From Rathayibacter sp. SD072 (lineage in GTDB: Bacteria; Actinomycetota; Actinomycetes; Actinomycetales; Microbacteriaceae): DNA of 64,000 nt. The DNA is taken from assembly GCF_017355185.1 (NCBI RefSeq), contig NZ_JADILJ010000001.1:62001-126000 (forward strand). The letters run 5' to 3'. The notes beneath the pieces were generated by a model. The model had not been told where the DNA came from and did not search any database. It worked only from the letters and a program-made list of their open reading frames with translations. Of this stretch, positions 15,876-24,428 are shown in pieces. Positions within the stretch are counted from its first letter, which is position 1; every line of letters begins with the position of its first letter. A program made the position numbers and the translations under genes.

Positions 15876-17210
15876 ATGTCCCGCACACCCCTCGGCCTCC
15901 GCGAGCCCTCGCGCGCGCGCCGACGCCTGATCGCGGCCGGTGCGGGCACCCTCCTCGTCCTCTGCGCCTCGCTGGCCTCGCCACTGACCGCCTCCGCCGC
16001 CTACGATCCGTCCGACTACCCGTCGTGGTCGGACGTCGAGTCCGCGAAGGACAGCGAGAGCGCGACCGCCGCCGAGGTCGACCGGATCACCGCGTTCCTC
16101 GCCGACCTCCGCGACCAGGCCGCCGAGCTCACCGACGCCGCGATCGCGCGGGCCTCCGAGGCCGATGCCGCCCGGACCGCGCTCGACGAGGCGAACCAGC
16201 GCGTCACCGCTCTCGAGAGCCGCGCCGACGCCGCGCGCGCCGATGCGGACGCCGCGAAGGAGCAGGCCGGCCGACTGGCCGCGCAGCTCTACCGCAGCGG
16301 CGGCACCGATGCGACGTTGAACCTCCTCGTCGGCGGCGAGCAGTCGGACGAGCTGCTCTACCGCCTCGGCACGATGAGCCAGCTCACGCTGCAGACGAGC
16401 ACCCTGCAGACCGCTGCAGAGACCACCGAGAACACGGCGGGCGCCCTCGCCTCCCAGGCCGAGCAGGCCCGCTCCGAGCGCGTCGCCCTCGTCGACGCGG
16501 CGAGTGCTGCTCTCGACGCGGCCGAGTCGGCCCAGAGCGCCGCCGACGCCAAGGTCGCCGAGCAGGAGCAGTACAGCTCGACTCTCTACGCGCAGCTCGC
16601 CGATCTCAAGAACACGACCGCGGCGCTCGAGGAGCAGTACGCGACGGGTCAGCAGGAGAAGGCGGTCTTCGAGGACCAGCAGCGCCGTGCACGCGAGGCG
16701 GCCGAGGCCGAGGCCCGCCGCACGGCACCCGCCGCCGCTCCCCGCCCCGCGGCACCCGCCGCACCTGCTCCGGCTCCGGCCGCTCCCGGCGGCGGCCCGC
16801 TGCAGCTCGGCAACGACGACCCGACCGGAGCGAAGAACAGCTCGGCCGAGACCATCGCCGCGCTCAGCACCTACGCCGGCCGCACCGACGGCATGTCGCC
16901 CGCACAGGCGCAGGCCTACGCACGGTCGGTCCTCGGGAACTACGGCTGGGGCTCGGATCAGATGGACGCGTGCCTCGTCCCGCTGTGGAACGGCGAGTCC
17001 GGCTGGCGCTGGAACGCGCTGAACCGCTCCTCCGGTGCCTACGGCATCCCCCAGGCGCTGCCCGCCAGCAAGATGGCCTCCGCGGGCATGGACTACCAGA
17101 CCAACGCGGCGACGCAGGTGAACTGGGGTCTCTCGTACATCAAGAGCTCGTACGGCTCGCCCTGCAGCGCCTGGGCGAAGTGGAACAGCCGCTCGCCGCA
17201 CTGGTACTGA
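15876..17210 (+). CDS. Secreted coiled-coil protein with C-terminal transglycosylase-like domain
   Basis: A 444-residue exported protein. Residues about 15-42 form a signal peptide (RRRLIAAGAGTLLVLCASLAS, ending TASA-A). Residues about 55-275 are Ala/Glu-rich heptads like the long coiled coils of NlpC/P60- and peptidoglycan-hydrolase regulators. A Pro/Ala linker follows, and the last 110 residues are a lysozyme-like fold: Glu374 in NGESGWRWNA and SSGAYGIPQALP match the SLT/aggregation-promoting-factor C-terminal domain. It probably trims or binds cell-wall peptidoglycan. ATG 15876 follows GGGTGGAG. It is 10 nt downstream of the PadR regulator, its likely controller. Confidence 0.85.
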   Translation: MSRTPLGLREPSRARRRLIAAGAGTLLVLCASLASPLTASAAYDPSDYPSWSDVESAKDSESATAAEVDRITAFLADLRDQAAELTDAAIARASEADAARTALDEANQRVTALESRADAARADADAAKEQAGRLAAQLYRSGGTDATLNLLVGGEQSDELLYRLGTMSQLTLQTSTLQTAAETTENTAGALASQAEQARSERVALVDAASAALDAAESAQSAADAKVAEQEQYSSTLYAQLADLKNTTAALEEQYATGQQEKAVFEDQQRRAREAAEAEARRTAPAAAPRPAAPAAPAPAPAAPGGGPLQLGNDDPTGAKNSSAETIAALSTYAGRTDGMSPAQAQAYARSVLGNYGWGSDQMDACLVPLWNGESGWRWNALNRSSGAYGIPQALPASKMASAGMDYQTNAATQVNWGLSYIKSSYGSPCSAWAKWNSRSPHWY

Positions 17211-17219
17211 GCCCGCGCC

Positions 17220-18848
17220 TCACTTCGCCTCGTCGTAGGCGTCGACCACCGCGACGGTGACCGGGAAGTCGATGTCGGCTCCGCCGAACAGCGCCCGACC
17301 CGCGCGTGCCGCGGACTCCCGGACGATCTCGGCGACCCGGTCCGCCGCCTCGGCGGGCGCGTGCACGATGACCTCGTCGTGCAGGAAGTACACGAGGTGC
17401 GCGCGGTCCAGGCCCGGCCCGCCGTCGCGCAGCCGTGCGCGCAGGTCGCCCATCCAGCACAGCGCCCACTCGGCGGCCGTCCCCTGCACGACGAAGTTGC
17501 GGGTGAAGCGCCCCCAGTCGCGGGCGCGCTGCGCGCTGCGGGCGTCGGGGCTCTCGTCGTTCGGGCCCACCGCTCCGGGAGGCGAGCTGCGGCCGAGCCA
17601 GGTCGAGACGGACTCGCCGCGCTCCCCCGCCCGCGCGGCGGCCTCGACGTGCGCGATCGAGCGCGGGTAGGCGCTTGCGAGCCGGGGCAGGAGGCCGCCC
17701 GCCTTTCCGCTCGTCGCCCCGTACATGGCGCCGAGCATCGCGACCTTCGCGCGCGGGCGGTCGGGGACGACTCCGGCGTCGACGATGCCCTGGTAGAGGT
17801 CGCGGCCGCGCCCCGCTGCGGCCATCGCCGCGTCGCCGGACAGCGCTGCGAGGATCCGGGGCTCCAGCTGCGCGGCATCGGCCACGACCAGCTTCCAGCC
17901 GTCGTCGGCGACCACGGCGGCGCGGATCTGCCGAGGGAGCTGCAGCGCGCCGCCACCGGAGGTCGCCCACCGTCCGGTGACCACGCCCCCGACGACGTAC
18001 TCGGGCCTGAACCGGCCCCCGTGGACCCAGGCGTCGAGCCACGCCCAGCCGTTGGCCGTGAGGAGGCGGGACAGCTTCTTGTACTCCAGGAGCGGAGGGA
18101 TCGCGGGGTGCTCGATCGTGCGGAGCTCCCACGAGCGGGTCGACTCGACGGGGAGCCCGGCGCGGCGGAGCGAGCGGATGACGTCGGCCGGCGAATCGGG
18201 GTTGAGCTCGGGCGCCGCCAGCTCCTCGCGGAGGCGGTTCGCGAGGGCCTCGAGCCGGGCCGGCCGACCGCCGAACACGGGTCGCGGACCGAGCGCCTCC
18301 GTCAGCACGCGGTCGTGGACGTCCTCGCGCCACGGGAGTCCGGCCGCGGCGATCTCACGCGCGATCAGAGCTCCCACGGACTCCGCGGCCAGGAGGAGGC
18401 GCAGGCGTCCGGACTGCGGGGAGCCCGCCACCGCATCCTCCTGCAGCGCGAGCTCGACGACGGGATCCAGCGCCGCGGGGTCGACGGCGGCCTCCTCGAA
18501 GCCGAGCAGCGTGTCGGTGGCGGCGGGTGCGGCCGCCTCCGCGTCCCAGGCGTCCCGCGGAGCGCGGGCGAGGACCGAGCCGGTCGCTGCGGAGGAGCGT
18601 CGGAGGATCGCGCGGCACAGGCGCAGATCGTGGCAGCGCGAGACCGCGACCCCCGCCTCGAGCAGCCCGGGGTACCAGCGCGCCGTGTCGTCCCAGACCC
18701 AGCGCGGTCGGCCCTGCTCGCCCGCTCGGACGAACGCGGCCAGGGACGCCGGTCCGCGACCGCCGCGCTCCTCGGTCACCGCTCCGGAGTCGTCGATCGA
18801 CGACGCCGTCCAGGCGCCCGAGGGGGAACCGGCGAGGACGAGGAGCAT
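17220..18848 (-). CDS. Family-A DNA polymerase (actinobacterial 3'-5' exonuclease/polymerase-like)
   Basis: A 542-residue protein with a C-terminal Pol I palm and fingers: motif A VVADAAQLEPR (Asp324), motif B PRAKVAMLGAMYG (365-377) and motif C HDEV (490-492) are all present, so polymerase activity is plausible. The N-terminal 200 residues correspond to a 3'-5' exonuclease domain, but I find no intact DxE motif, so proofreading is probably lost. There is no 5'-nuclease domain, unlike the housekeeping PolA. ATG 18848 lies 8 nt after GGAGGAGA. It follows a 101-residue gene by 53 nt, and that gene starts 69 nt from a perfect LexA box, so DNA-damage induction is likely. Probable role: repair or translesion synthesis. 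Confidence 0.88.
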   Translation of the reverse strand: MLLVLAGSPSGAWTASSIDDSGAVTEERGGRGPASLAAFVRAGEQGRPRWVWDDTARWYPGLLEAGVAVSRCHDLRLCRAILRRSSAATGSVLARAPRDAWDAEAAAPAATDTLLGFEEAAVDPAALDPVVELALQEDAVAGSPQSGRLRLLLAAESVGALIAREIAAAGLPWREDVHDRVLTEALGPRPVFGGRPARLEALANRLREELAAPELNPDSPADVIRSLRRAGLPVESTRSWELRTIEHPAIPPLLEYKKLSRLLTANGWAWLDAWVHGGRFRPEYVVGGVVTGRWATSGGGALQLPRQIRAAVVADDGWKLVVADAAQLEPRILAALSGDAAMAAAGRGRDLYQGIVDAGVVPDRPRAKVAMLGAMYGATSGKAGGLLPRLASAYPRSIAHVEAAARAGERGESVSTWLGRSSPPGAVGPNDESPDARSAQRARDWGRFTRNFVVQGTAAEWALCWMGDLRARLRDGGPGLDRAHLVYFLHDEVIVHAPAEAADRVAEIVRESAARAGRALFGGADIDFPVTVAVVDAYDEAK

Positions 18849-18901
18849 CCGGCCATTCTCCTCCGCCCCAGCAGTGTCGGCGGCGTCGGCACGGGCTCCG
18901 C

Positions 18902-19207
18902 TCACCGCGTGGCCGCGCCCTGGGCCGGCCGCGACGGCGGGTAGCCCGGGAAGGGCTTCTCCTGCGCCGTGGGCGGCTGGCGCTCCCAGAGCGCCTTCGC
19001 GATCGTCTCCATGTCGCGGGAGTAGCCGACGAGCGTCCGCTTCTCGGGCTCCGCGGCCCAGGTGACGGCCCTGAACCACGTCTCGCGGTACGGGCCCGTC
19101 TCGATCCGGCGCACCAGACCGATCCTGCCGGTGCGGAGCGCGTCGACCATCACCCACTCGTCGGGACCGCTGCTGCGCAGCATCTGCAGAGGACTCCACT
19201 CGATCAT
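18902..19207 (-). CDS. Conserved small protein at a LexA-controlled locus
   Basis: A 101-residue soluble protein I cannot assign. It is Trp- and Arg-rich (MIEWSPLQML, FRAVTWAAEPEKRTLVGY, TIAKALWERQPP) with a Pro-rich tail and no membrane segment. ATG 19207 has GGAGGCGCG directly upstream; the in-frame extension upstream would run over the LexA box and is rejected. It begins 69 nt from that box and precedes the polymerase gene by 53 nt on the same strand, so the two probably form an SOS transcription unit and may act together. Confidence 0.7.
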   Translation of the reverse strand: MIEWSPLQMLRSSGPDEWVMVDALRTGRIGLVRRIETGPYRETWFRAVTWAAEPEKRTLVGYSRDMETIAKALWERQPPTAQEKPFPGYPPSRPAQGAATR

Positions 19208-19275
19208 CGCGCCTCCAGCCGTTCGCTCGTGGGGCCGTGGCGGGCAGGACCGCCCCGGCGTACACTCGCAGACTA

Positions 19276-19291
19276 TCGAACACACGTTCGA
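19276..19291. promoter_or_regulatory. LexA (SOS) box
   Basis: TCGAACACACGTTCGA is a perfect match to the actinobacterial LexA operator TCGAAC-N4-GTTCGA. It lies between the divergent starts at 19207 (minus) and 19350 (plus). On the plus strand a TACACT hexamer at 19260-19265 would place the transcription start at the edge of the box, as expected for repression. Confidence 0.85.
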
Positions 19292-19349
19292 ACGGCCAAC
19301 CGTCCCGGGCACCCCCGGGCGGGTCGCCGGCAGGAGGAACGGGAGCGCG

Positions 19350-19643
19350 ATGATGGCGGTGATCGACGAGACGGCAGTGGTCTCGACCGACGGCGAGGGC
19401 GTGCCTGTCGCGCTCGACTGGCGGGGCGGTCGCTACCGCGTCACCGACCGGCCGACGGTGTGGACGTGCACGAGCGCCTGGTGGGCGCCGCTCGAGCCGT
19501 TCCCGCCGACGTTCGGGCGGCGTCCCGTGAGCATCGGCGGCTGGCGGTTCCAGGCCACGCACGTCGAGACGGGCGGATCGTTCGTCCTCGACGTCGTCGC
19601 GTCGACGGAGCCGTGCTGGAGCGTCGTGCGGGTCTACGAGTGA
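19350..19643 (+). CDS. DUF6504-like small protein, LexA-controlled
   Basis: A 97-residue protein resembling the DUF6504 family: ALDWRGGRYRVTDRPTVWTCTSAWWAPLEPFP and the C-terminal VVASTEPCWSVVRVYE. Members often sit beside imuB/dnaE2-type translesion polymerase genes in actinobacteria, where they are also SOS-induced. Here the perfect LexA box lies 59 nt before the start. Start choice is between ATG 19350 and the adjacent ATG 19353; GGGAG is close by and AGGAGG about 12 nt further upstream. The function is unknown; a mutasome accessory role is an inference. Confidence 0.75.
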   Translation: MMAVIDETAVVSTDGEGVPVALDWRGGRYRVTDRPTVWTCTSAWWAPLEPFPPTFGRRPVSIGGWRFQATHVETGGSFVLDVVASTEPCWSVVRVYE

Positions 19644-19661
19644 GGCGCGACGCGGGACGTG

Positions 19662-19772
19662 CTACTTGTCGGCCGACCAGGGCGACTTCGTCATGGCGAT
19701 GAGCGCGGCCGTGCCCGAGGCGAGGCCGGCGGCGGCGATAGCGGCGATGACGAGCCAGAGCACGAGTTCCAT
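19662..19772 (-). CDS. Predicted 36-residue single-span membrane protein
   Basis: ATG 19772 opens a 36-codon ORF: MELVLWLVIAAIAAAGLASG followed by TAALIAMTKSPWSADK. It is one hydrophobic helix with a short polar C-terminus. TAGACT (19779-19784, minus strand) ends six nt before the ATG, matching the leaderless arrangement seen at other genes here, and there is no Shine-Dalgarno. The composition and the promoter make it more credible than chance, but I know no family. Confidence 0.5.
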   Translation of the reverse strand: MELVLWLVIAAIAAAGLASGTAALIAMTKSPWSADK

Positions 19773-19838
19773 ACGACGAGTCTACCGAGCGCGTCGAGTC
19801 CTCCTCCCCTCCCACTGCCATGGAATACCGTCGGAGGA

Positions 19839-21251
19839 ATGACCGACGCCCCGACCCGCGCCAGCGTCGGGCTGCGCTCCGAGCGCGGTCCGATCCTCCT
19901 CTCGCTGATGATCTCGACGGCGCTGGTCGCTCTCGACGCCACGATCCTCGCGACGGCGGTGCCCGCGATCGTCGACGACCTCGGCGGCTTCGCGCAGTTC
20001 CCGTGGCTCTTCTCGATCTACCTGCTCGCGCAGGCCGTCTCGGTGCCCCTCTACGGCAAGCTCTCGGACGTCATCGGGCGCAAGCCGATCATGCTCATCG
20101 GCATCGGACTGTTCCTCGTCGGCTCCCTGCTGTGCGGCCTCGCCTGGAGCATGCCCGCTCTCATCGCCTTCCGCGCGCTGCAGGGGCTGGGCGCGGGCGC
20201 GATCCAGCCGATGGGCATCACCATCGCCGGCGACATCTACACGGTCGCCGAGCGGGCGAAGACGCAGGGCTACCTGGCGAGCGTCTGGGGCATCTCCTCC
20301 GTCGTGGGGCCGACCCTCGGCGGCGTGCTGTCGGATCTGGGTGCGTGGCGCGGGATCTTCCTGGTGAACATCCCGCTCTGCCTTCTCGCCGCGGTCCTCC
20401 TGATGAGGAGCTTCCGGGAGACCACGAGGGGCGAGCGCCAGCCGCTCGACGTGGCGGGGGCCGTGGTCCTGGCCGTCGGCACCGCTCTGCTGATCCTGGG
20501 GCTGCTCGAAGGCGGGACGGCGTGGCCGTGGCTCTCGCCCGCGGGGATCGGGGTGTTCGCGCTCTCGGCGCTCGCCTTCGCCGGCTTCGTCGCGATCGAG
20601 CGCCGGGCCGCAGCCCCGGTGCTCCCGCTGTGGGTGCTCAGTCGACGCCTCCTGCTCACGACGAGTCTCGTCTCGGCTGCCGTGGGCGCCATCACGCTCG
20701 GCGTCACCTCCTACTTCCCCACCTTCGCGCAGGGCGTGCTCGGCAGCTCGGCTCTCGGCGCCGGGTTCGCCGTCGCCGCCATGACCCTCGGCTGGCCGGT
20801 CGCCGCGAGCCTGTCCGGGCGCCTGTACCTGCGCATCGGATTCCGCAGCACGGGCCTCATCGGAGCGCTGCTCGTCGTCGTGGGCAGCGCGCTCACGGTC
20901 CTGCTCGGCCCCGGCTCGACCCTCTGGGAGATCGCGGGGTACTGCGTCCTCATCGGAGCGGGGATGGGACTCGTCGCCACTCCGACCCTCATCCGCGCGC
21001 AGTCCAGCGTCGAGTGGAACGAGCGCGGAGTGGTCTCGTCGACCAACTTCTTCGCCCGCAACATCGGCAGTGCCGTCGCCGTCGCGGTCTTCGGCGCCAT
21101 CGTCAACTCCGCCACCGGAGGCGGCACCCCTGCGCCGGAGGATCTCGCCGCCGGTACGCGGTTCGTCTGCATCGCCCTCGCCGTCGTGGCGGTCGGGATG
21201 CTCGTCGCCGTCGCCGCCATGCCGAAGGAGGGGCGGCCCGCCGCCGACTGA
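19839..21251 (+). CDS. MFS transporter, DHA2 (EmrB/QacA-type) drug-efflux family
   Basis: A 470-residue polytopic membrane protein of the 14-helix DHA2 family of proton-linked multidrug exporters. The TM1 signature LDATILATAVPAIV (the family LDxTIVNVALP motif), motif A GKLSDVIGRKPIM and motif C (VVGPTLGGVLSD) are visible. The substrate is unknown. ATG 19839 begins right after GGAGGA, a spacing too short to be optimal; ATG-like codons further in would cut TM1, so 19839 is kept. Neighbouring genes give no substrate hint. Confidence 0.88.
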   Translation: MTDAPTRASVGLRSERGPILLSLMISTALVALDATILATAVPAIVDDLGGFAQFPWLFSIYLLAQAVSVPLYGKLSDVIGRKPIMLIGIGLFLVGSLLCGLAWSMPALIAFRALQGLGAGAIQPMGITIAGDIYTVAERAKTQGYLASVWGISSVVGPTLGGVLSDLGAWRGIFLVNIPLCLLAAVLLMRSFRETTRGERQPLDVAGAVVLAVGTALLILGLLEGGTAWPWLSPAGIGVFALSALAFAGFVAIERRAAAPVLPLWVLSRRLLLTTSLVSAAVGAITLGVTSYFPTFAQGVLGSSALGAGFAVAAMTLGWPVAASLSGRLYLRIGFRSTGLIGALLVVVGSALTVLLGPGSTLWEIAGYCVLIGAGMGLVATPTLIRAQSSVEWNERGVVSSTNFFARNIGSAVAVAVFGAIVNSATGGGTPAPEDLAAGTRFVCIALAVVAVGMLVAVAAMPKEGRPAAD

Positions 21252-21258
21252 CCTCCGC

Positions 21259-22062
21259 TCAGTCGCGGGTGCGGTCGGAGGCCGCGGCCACCGCGCGTCG
21301 GGACGCCGCGATCCGCTGCAGACGCTCCAGGCGGGAGCGGCGGACCCGGTGGGTCCAGCGCAGGACGGGCGCACCGAGGCCGGGGTGCCGGCGCAGCGTG
21401 TGCATCGCGCGGTCGAGCCGGCGGACCATGTCCCCGGCGGTGCCGAAGGGCCGCGCCGAGATGCCGACCTCGAGGTGGCGGTCGAGCACGATCCGGTGCC
21501 GCACTCCGAGATGCACGCTGATCTCGACGTCGTCGTGCACGTACGCGTCGTCGCGGTGCATCTCCTCCGCGATCTCCTGCCAGGCGGAGCGGCGCAGCGC
21601 GCAGTTGGACCCGAACAGCGGCCAGTTCGCGAGGGCGGAGCCCATCAGGGCGAAGTAGGCGTCCATGTAGAGGATGCGTGCGAGCAGACGCGGCAGCGGC
21701 GCGAGCTCGACGAAGCGCCCTGGCCCGGTCACCGCTCCCACGGCGGGATCGGCGAAGTGGCCGGCGAGGCGGGCGATCCAGTCCGGCCCGGGCTGCGAAT
21801 CGGCGTCGAGTCGCGCCAGGACGTCGCCCTGGGCGACGTCGAACCCGAAGGCCGTGCTCGCCGGGATCCCGCTCCCCTCGTGCACGACGACGCGCGCACC
21901 GTGCGCCAGCGCGACGTCGGCGCTGTCGTCGGTGCTGCCGTCGTCGACGACGACCACCTCGAGGGGGGCGAGCGTCTGCTCGTCGAGAAGGGCGAGCAGT
22001 CGCTCGAGGTGTCGGGCGTCGTCCTTCACGGGGACGACGACCGAGATGCGCCGGTGATCCAT
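21259..22062 (-). CDS. Family 2 glycosyltransferase
   Basis: A 267-residue GT-A fold glycosyltransferase of family 2. Visible landmarks are the N-terminal ISVVVPVKDD strand, VVVDDGSTDDS (nucleotide-sugar binding), the metal-binding DADSQPGPDW (DxD-like) and DDVEISV near the catalytic base. A weakly hydrophobic segment around 130-150 (LARILYMDAYFALMG) may touch the membrane. The acceptor could be a lipid or cell-wall glycan; nothing nearby decides. ATG 22062 is preferred to an in-frame TTG at 22074. It is convergent with the MFS gene, 7 nt apart. Confidence 0.85.
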   Translation of the reverse strand: MDHRRISVVVPVKDDARHLERLLALLDEQTLAPLEVVVVDDGSTDDSADVALAHGARVVVHEGSGIPASTAFGFDVAQGDVLARLDADSQPGPDWIARLAGHFADPAVGAVTGPGRFVELAPLPRLLARILYMDAYFALMGSALANWPLFGSNCALRRSAWQEIAEEMHRDDAYVHDDVEISVHLGVRHRIVLDRHLEVGISARPFGTAGDMVRRLDRAMHTLRRHPGLGAPVLRWTHRVRRSRLERLQRIAASRRAVAAASDRTRD

Positions 22063-22208
22063 CCGCCCAGTCAACGCGATCGGGACCGTGGACGGGTCCC
22101 TCCCACGCCGGTCGGTGCTCCCGCGCTCCCTGTCAAGGCGGTCCCGGGACCGCCGCCGGGATGCTCGGATCGGTGGGGACGGACCTCGATGAGCACTCAG
22201 GAGACGAC

Positions 22209-23021
22209 ATGACCCACGGATCCCGTGACTTCCAGCCCACTCGCGCCCTCGTGACCGCGTCCGACTCGGGGATCGGGAAGGCGACGGCGGTCGCCCTCGC
22301 CCGGGCGGGCATGGACGTCGGCATCACCTGGCACAGCGATCAGGAGGGCGCCCAGGCCACCGCCGAGGAGGTCCGCTCGCTCGGGCGGAGGGCCGAGATC
22401 GCCCGACTGGACGCGACCGACCTGGAAAGCGCCGGCGACGTGATCGACGATCTCGCCCGGCGCCTTGGCGGGCTCGACGTCTTCGTGAACAACGCGGGCG
22501 GTGGCGGCGGCGAGACCTTCCTCGAGCAGAGCCTGGACAGCTGGCGGCGGACGGTCGCGCTGAACCTCGACGGCGCTTTCGTCTGCCTGCAGCGGGCCGC
22601 CCGCCTGATGGTGGAGGGCGGCAGCGGCGGCCGGCTCATCGCTGTGACGAGCGTCCACGAGCACCAGCCGCGGGTCGGCGCCGGATCCTACGTCGCCGCC
22701 AAGCACGGCCTCGGCGGGCTGTTGAAGGTCGCGGCGCTCGAACTCGGACGGCACGGCATCACCGTGAACGCCGTCGCGCCCGGGGAGATCGCGACCCCGA
22801 TGAACGACGCCGACGACGTGGATCCGTTCACGATCGACCGCCCGGGCATCCCGCTCGGCCGCCCGGGGGACGCCCGGGAAGTCGCGGAGGTCATCGCGTT
22901 CCTCGCGTCCCCCGGCGCGGCCTACGTGACCGGCTCGTCGTACGTCGTCGACGGCGGGATGCTGCAGATGGGTCCGCAGGCCGGCTCCCACCTCCTGCAG
23001 GACGACTGGCGCGACGCCTGA
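22209..23021 (+). CDS. Short-chain dehydrogenase/reductase
   Basis: A 270-residue classical SDR with Rossmann fold. The cofactor motif is TASDSGIGKA (TGxxxGIG-like, first Gly replaced by Ser), the structural NNAG is present (VFVNNAGG) and the catalytic SYVAAK gives Tyr and Lys with Ser in VTSVHEH. The C-terminus ends in the usual GSSYVVDGGM. NAD(P) preference and substrate cannot be read. ATG 22209 follows AGGAGACGAC. Confidence 0.9.
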   Translation: MTHGSRDFQPTRALVTASDSGIGKATAVALARAGMDVGITWHSDQEGAQATAEEVRSLGRRAEIARLDATDLESAGDVIDDLARRLGGLDVFVNNAGGGGGETFLEQSLDSWRRTVALNLDGAFVCLQRAARLMVEGGSGGRLIAVTSVHEHQPRVGAGSYVAAKHGLGGLLKVAALELGRHGITVNAVAPGEIATPMNDADDVDPFTIDRPGIPLGRPGDAREVAEVIAFLASPGAAYVTGSSYVVDGGMLQMGPQAGSHLLQDDWRDA

Positions 23022-23101
23022 GCCGCTCTCCCGCGGCGCTCCCCCGACCGGTATTCTCGAAGAGGTGCTCCGGTGGGCGGAGCGCCGTGCTCAGGATGTA
23101 G

Positions 23102-23728
23102 GTGACGCGCGTGTGGTTCCGCCGTCGACGCAGGCTGAAGATGCGGCCCTACGATCCCGACGAGAACCCCGCCCGTGACCCCGTCTCGGTCGAGGAGGCC
23201 ACGGAGGAGGGCCTGATGCTCGCGGAGTACGCGAGCCGGATGGCCGTCAAGAACCGGGTCCTGATGGACGGCCTCACCGCCGACGTCCCCTTCGACGTGG
23301 GTCACTACTCCCGCGCCGCGGCCGTCGAGCTGCGGAAGCTCGCCGACGAGTCCGAAGCGGCGGCGAAGCGGCTGCGCACCATCGCCGCCGATGTCACCTT
23401 CGTCGACGGCCGCTCCGATCACGTGCACGACTACCGCTCCGCCGACGTCGACAACCTCGATCACCGGGAGCGGCTGTCGCTGGCCGTCGCCGAGACGCTC
23501 CGCAGCCGCGCGGAGGACAGGGCGTACCTGGCCGCGCTCGTCGACGACGCCCGTCAGGACGCGTGGCGCGAGCTGTCGCAGTCGATCGAGGAGACGCTCG
23601 ATCGCGCCCCGCGGATCGACCCGACCGCGGACGACTACCGTCGCGACCGCTCGGTGCGGATGGCGCTCGTCGTCGTCGACGACCTGGCGAAGCTCGCCCA
23701 GGATCGCGGCGTCGACCTCGAGGGCTGA
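23102..23728 (+). CDS. Uncharacterised acidic helical protein
   Basis: A 208-residue soluble protein with a short basic start (VWFRRRRRLKMRPYDPDENPARDP) followed by an acidic, mostly alpha-helical body (SVEEATEEGLMLAEYASRMAVKN, later ADDYRRDRSVRMALVVVDDLAKLA). No domain is recognisable. GTG 23102 has AGGA about 6 nt upstream, and a TATTCT hexamer at 23052-23057 is a plausible -10 box giving a 38-nt leader. It is a real gene by codon bias and ribosome-binding site, but the function is unknown. Confidence 0.7.
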   Translation: MTRVWFRRRRRLKMRPYDPDENPARDPVSVEEATEEGLMLAEYASRMAVKNRVLMDGLTADVPFDVGHYSRAAAVELRKLADESEAAAKRLRTIAADVTFVDGRSDHVHDYRSADVDNLDHRERLSLAVAETLRSRAEDRAYLAALVDDARQDAWRELSQSIEETLDRAPRIDPTADDYRRDRSVRMALVVVDDLAKLAQDRGVDLEG

Positions 23729-23748
23729 CTCCGCCGTCGGGCCGGTGG

Positions 23749-24360
23749 TCAGGCCCAGCCGGCGCGGAAGGACTCCGTCGCCTCGGTGGACTTCTCGCGC
23801 ACCCCGTCGAGCAGCTGCTCCATCGACCCGCTCCGGAGGAACGCGAGGCGGTCGAACTCCGTCACCGGGGCGACTCCGGCGAGCTGCCACGCGTGCGCGG
23901 CCGGGTCCTCCGCCAGCTCGACGACGGCTCCGTAGCGCTGCTCGACGAACTCGCTCGCCACGGCGAGGGAGGTGCGGACCGCCGACTCGGCCGTCGCCAG
24001 CGACTCGTCGAGCCTCGGCTCCCACTCGAGATCGGGGAGGTAGCGGACCTCGGCGCGGGGATAGGGATCGTCCTCGTACCAGCGGACGACCTCGAAGCGC
24101 TGCTCGCCGACCGAGTCGAGAGTGACGAACGACTCCGCGCCGTCGATGTTCAGGATGCGCGCCACGGTGCCGACGGCGAAGCGCTGATCGCCGCCGCCCA
24201 CCTCCTGACCGCGCTCGATCAGGACCACGCCGAACGACGGATTCTCGTCCTCGAGGATGTCGCCGAGCATCCGCAGGTACCGCGGCTCGAAGAGCCGGAG
24301 CGGGAGCGGCATGTGCGGCAGGAGCACGGAGCCGAGCGGGAACATCGGGAGGTCAGGCAC
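23749..24360 (-). CDS. LON peptidase N-terminal (substrate-binding) domain protein
   Basis: A 203-residue stand-alone LON N-terminal domain: LPMFPLGSVLLPHMPLPLRLFEPRYLRML is the family start, and the body keeps the beta-barrel plus helical bundle length. No AAA+ or protease domain follows. Such proteins bind unfolded polypeptides; the cellular role in actinobacteria is unproven. GTG 24360 is the first codon before the motif; no good ribosome-binding site is visible. Confidence 0.88.
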   Translation of the reverse strand: MPDLPMFPLGSVLLPHMPLPLRLFEPRYLRMLGDILEDENPSFGVVLIERGQEVGGGDQRFAVGTVARILNIDGAESFVTLDSVGEQRFEVVRWYEDDPYPRAEVRYLPDLEWEPRLDESLATAESAVRTSLAVASEFVEQRYGAVVELAEDPAAHAWQLAGVAPVTEFDRLAFLRSGSMEQLLDGVREKSTEATESFRAGWA

Positions 24361-24428
24361 GAGAACAGCGAATCACGAACCGCTCCGAGCGGCCAGTACG
24401 GGCGCGCGGACGGCGGACGTGCTAGCGA

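Noticed and set aside
15284-15900. Riboswitch upstream of the secreted transglycosylase gene
   Set aside because: Only 10 nt separate it from the PadR stop, too short for a c-di-AMP type element, and none is visible upstream of PadR.
19276-19291. Extension of the 101-residue minus-strand gene to 19312
   Set aside because: It would place coding sequence over the perfect LexA box and precede the ribosome-binding site at 19207.
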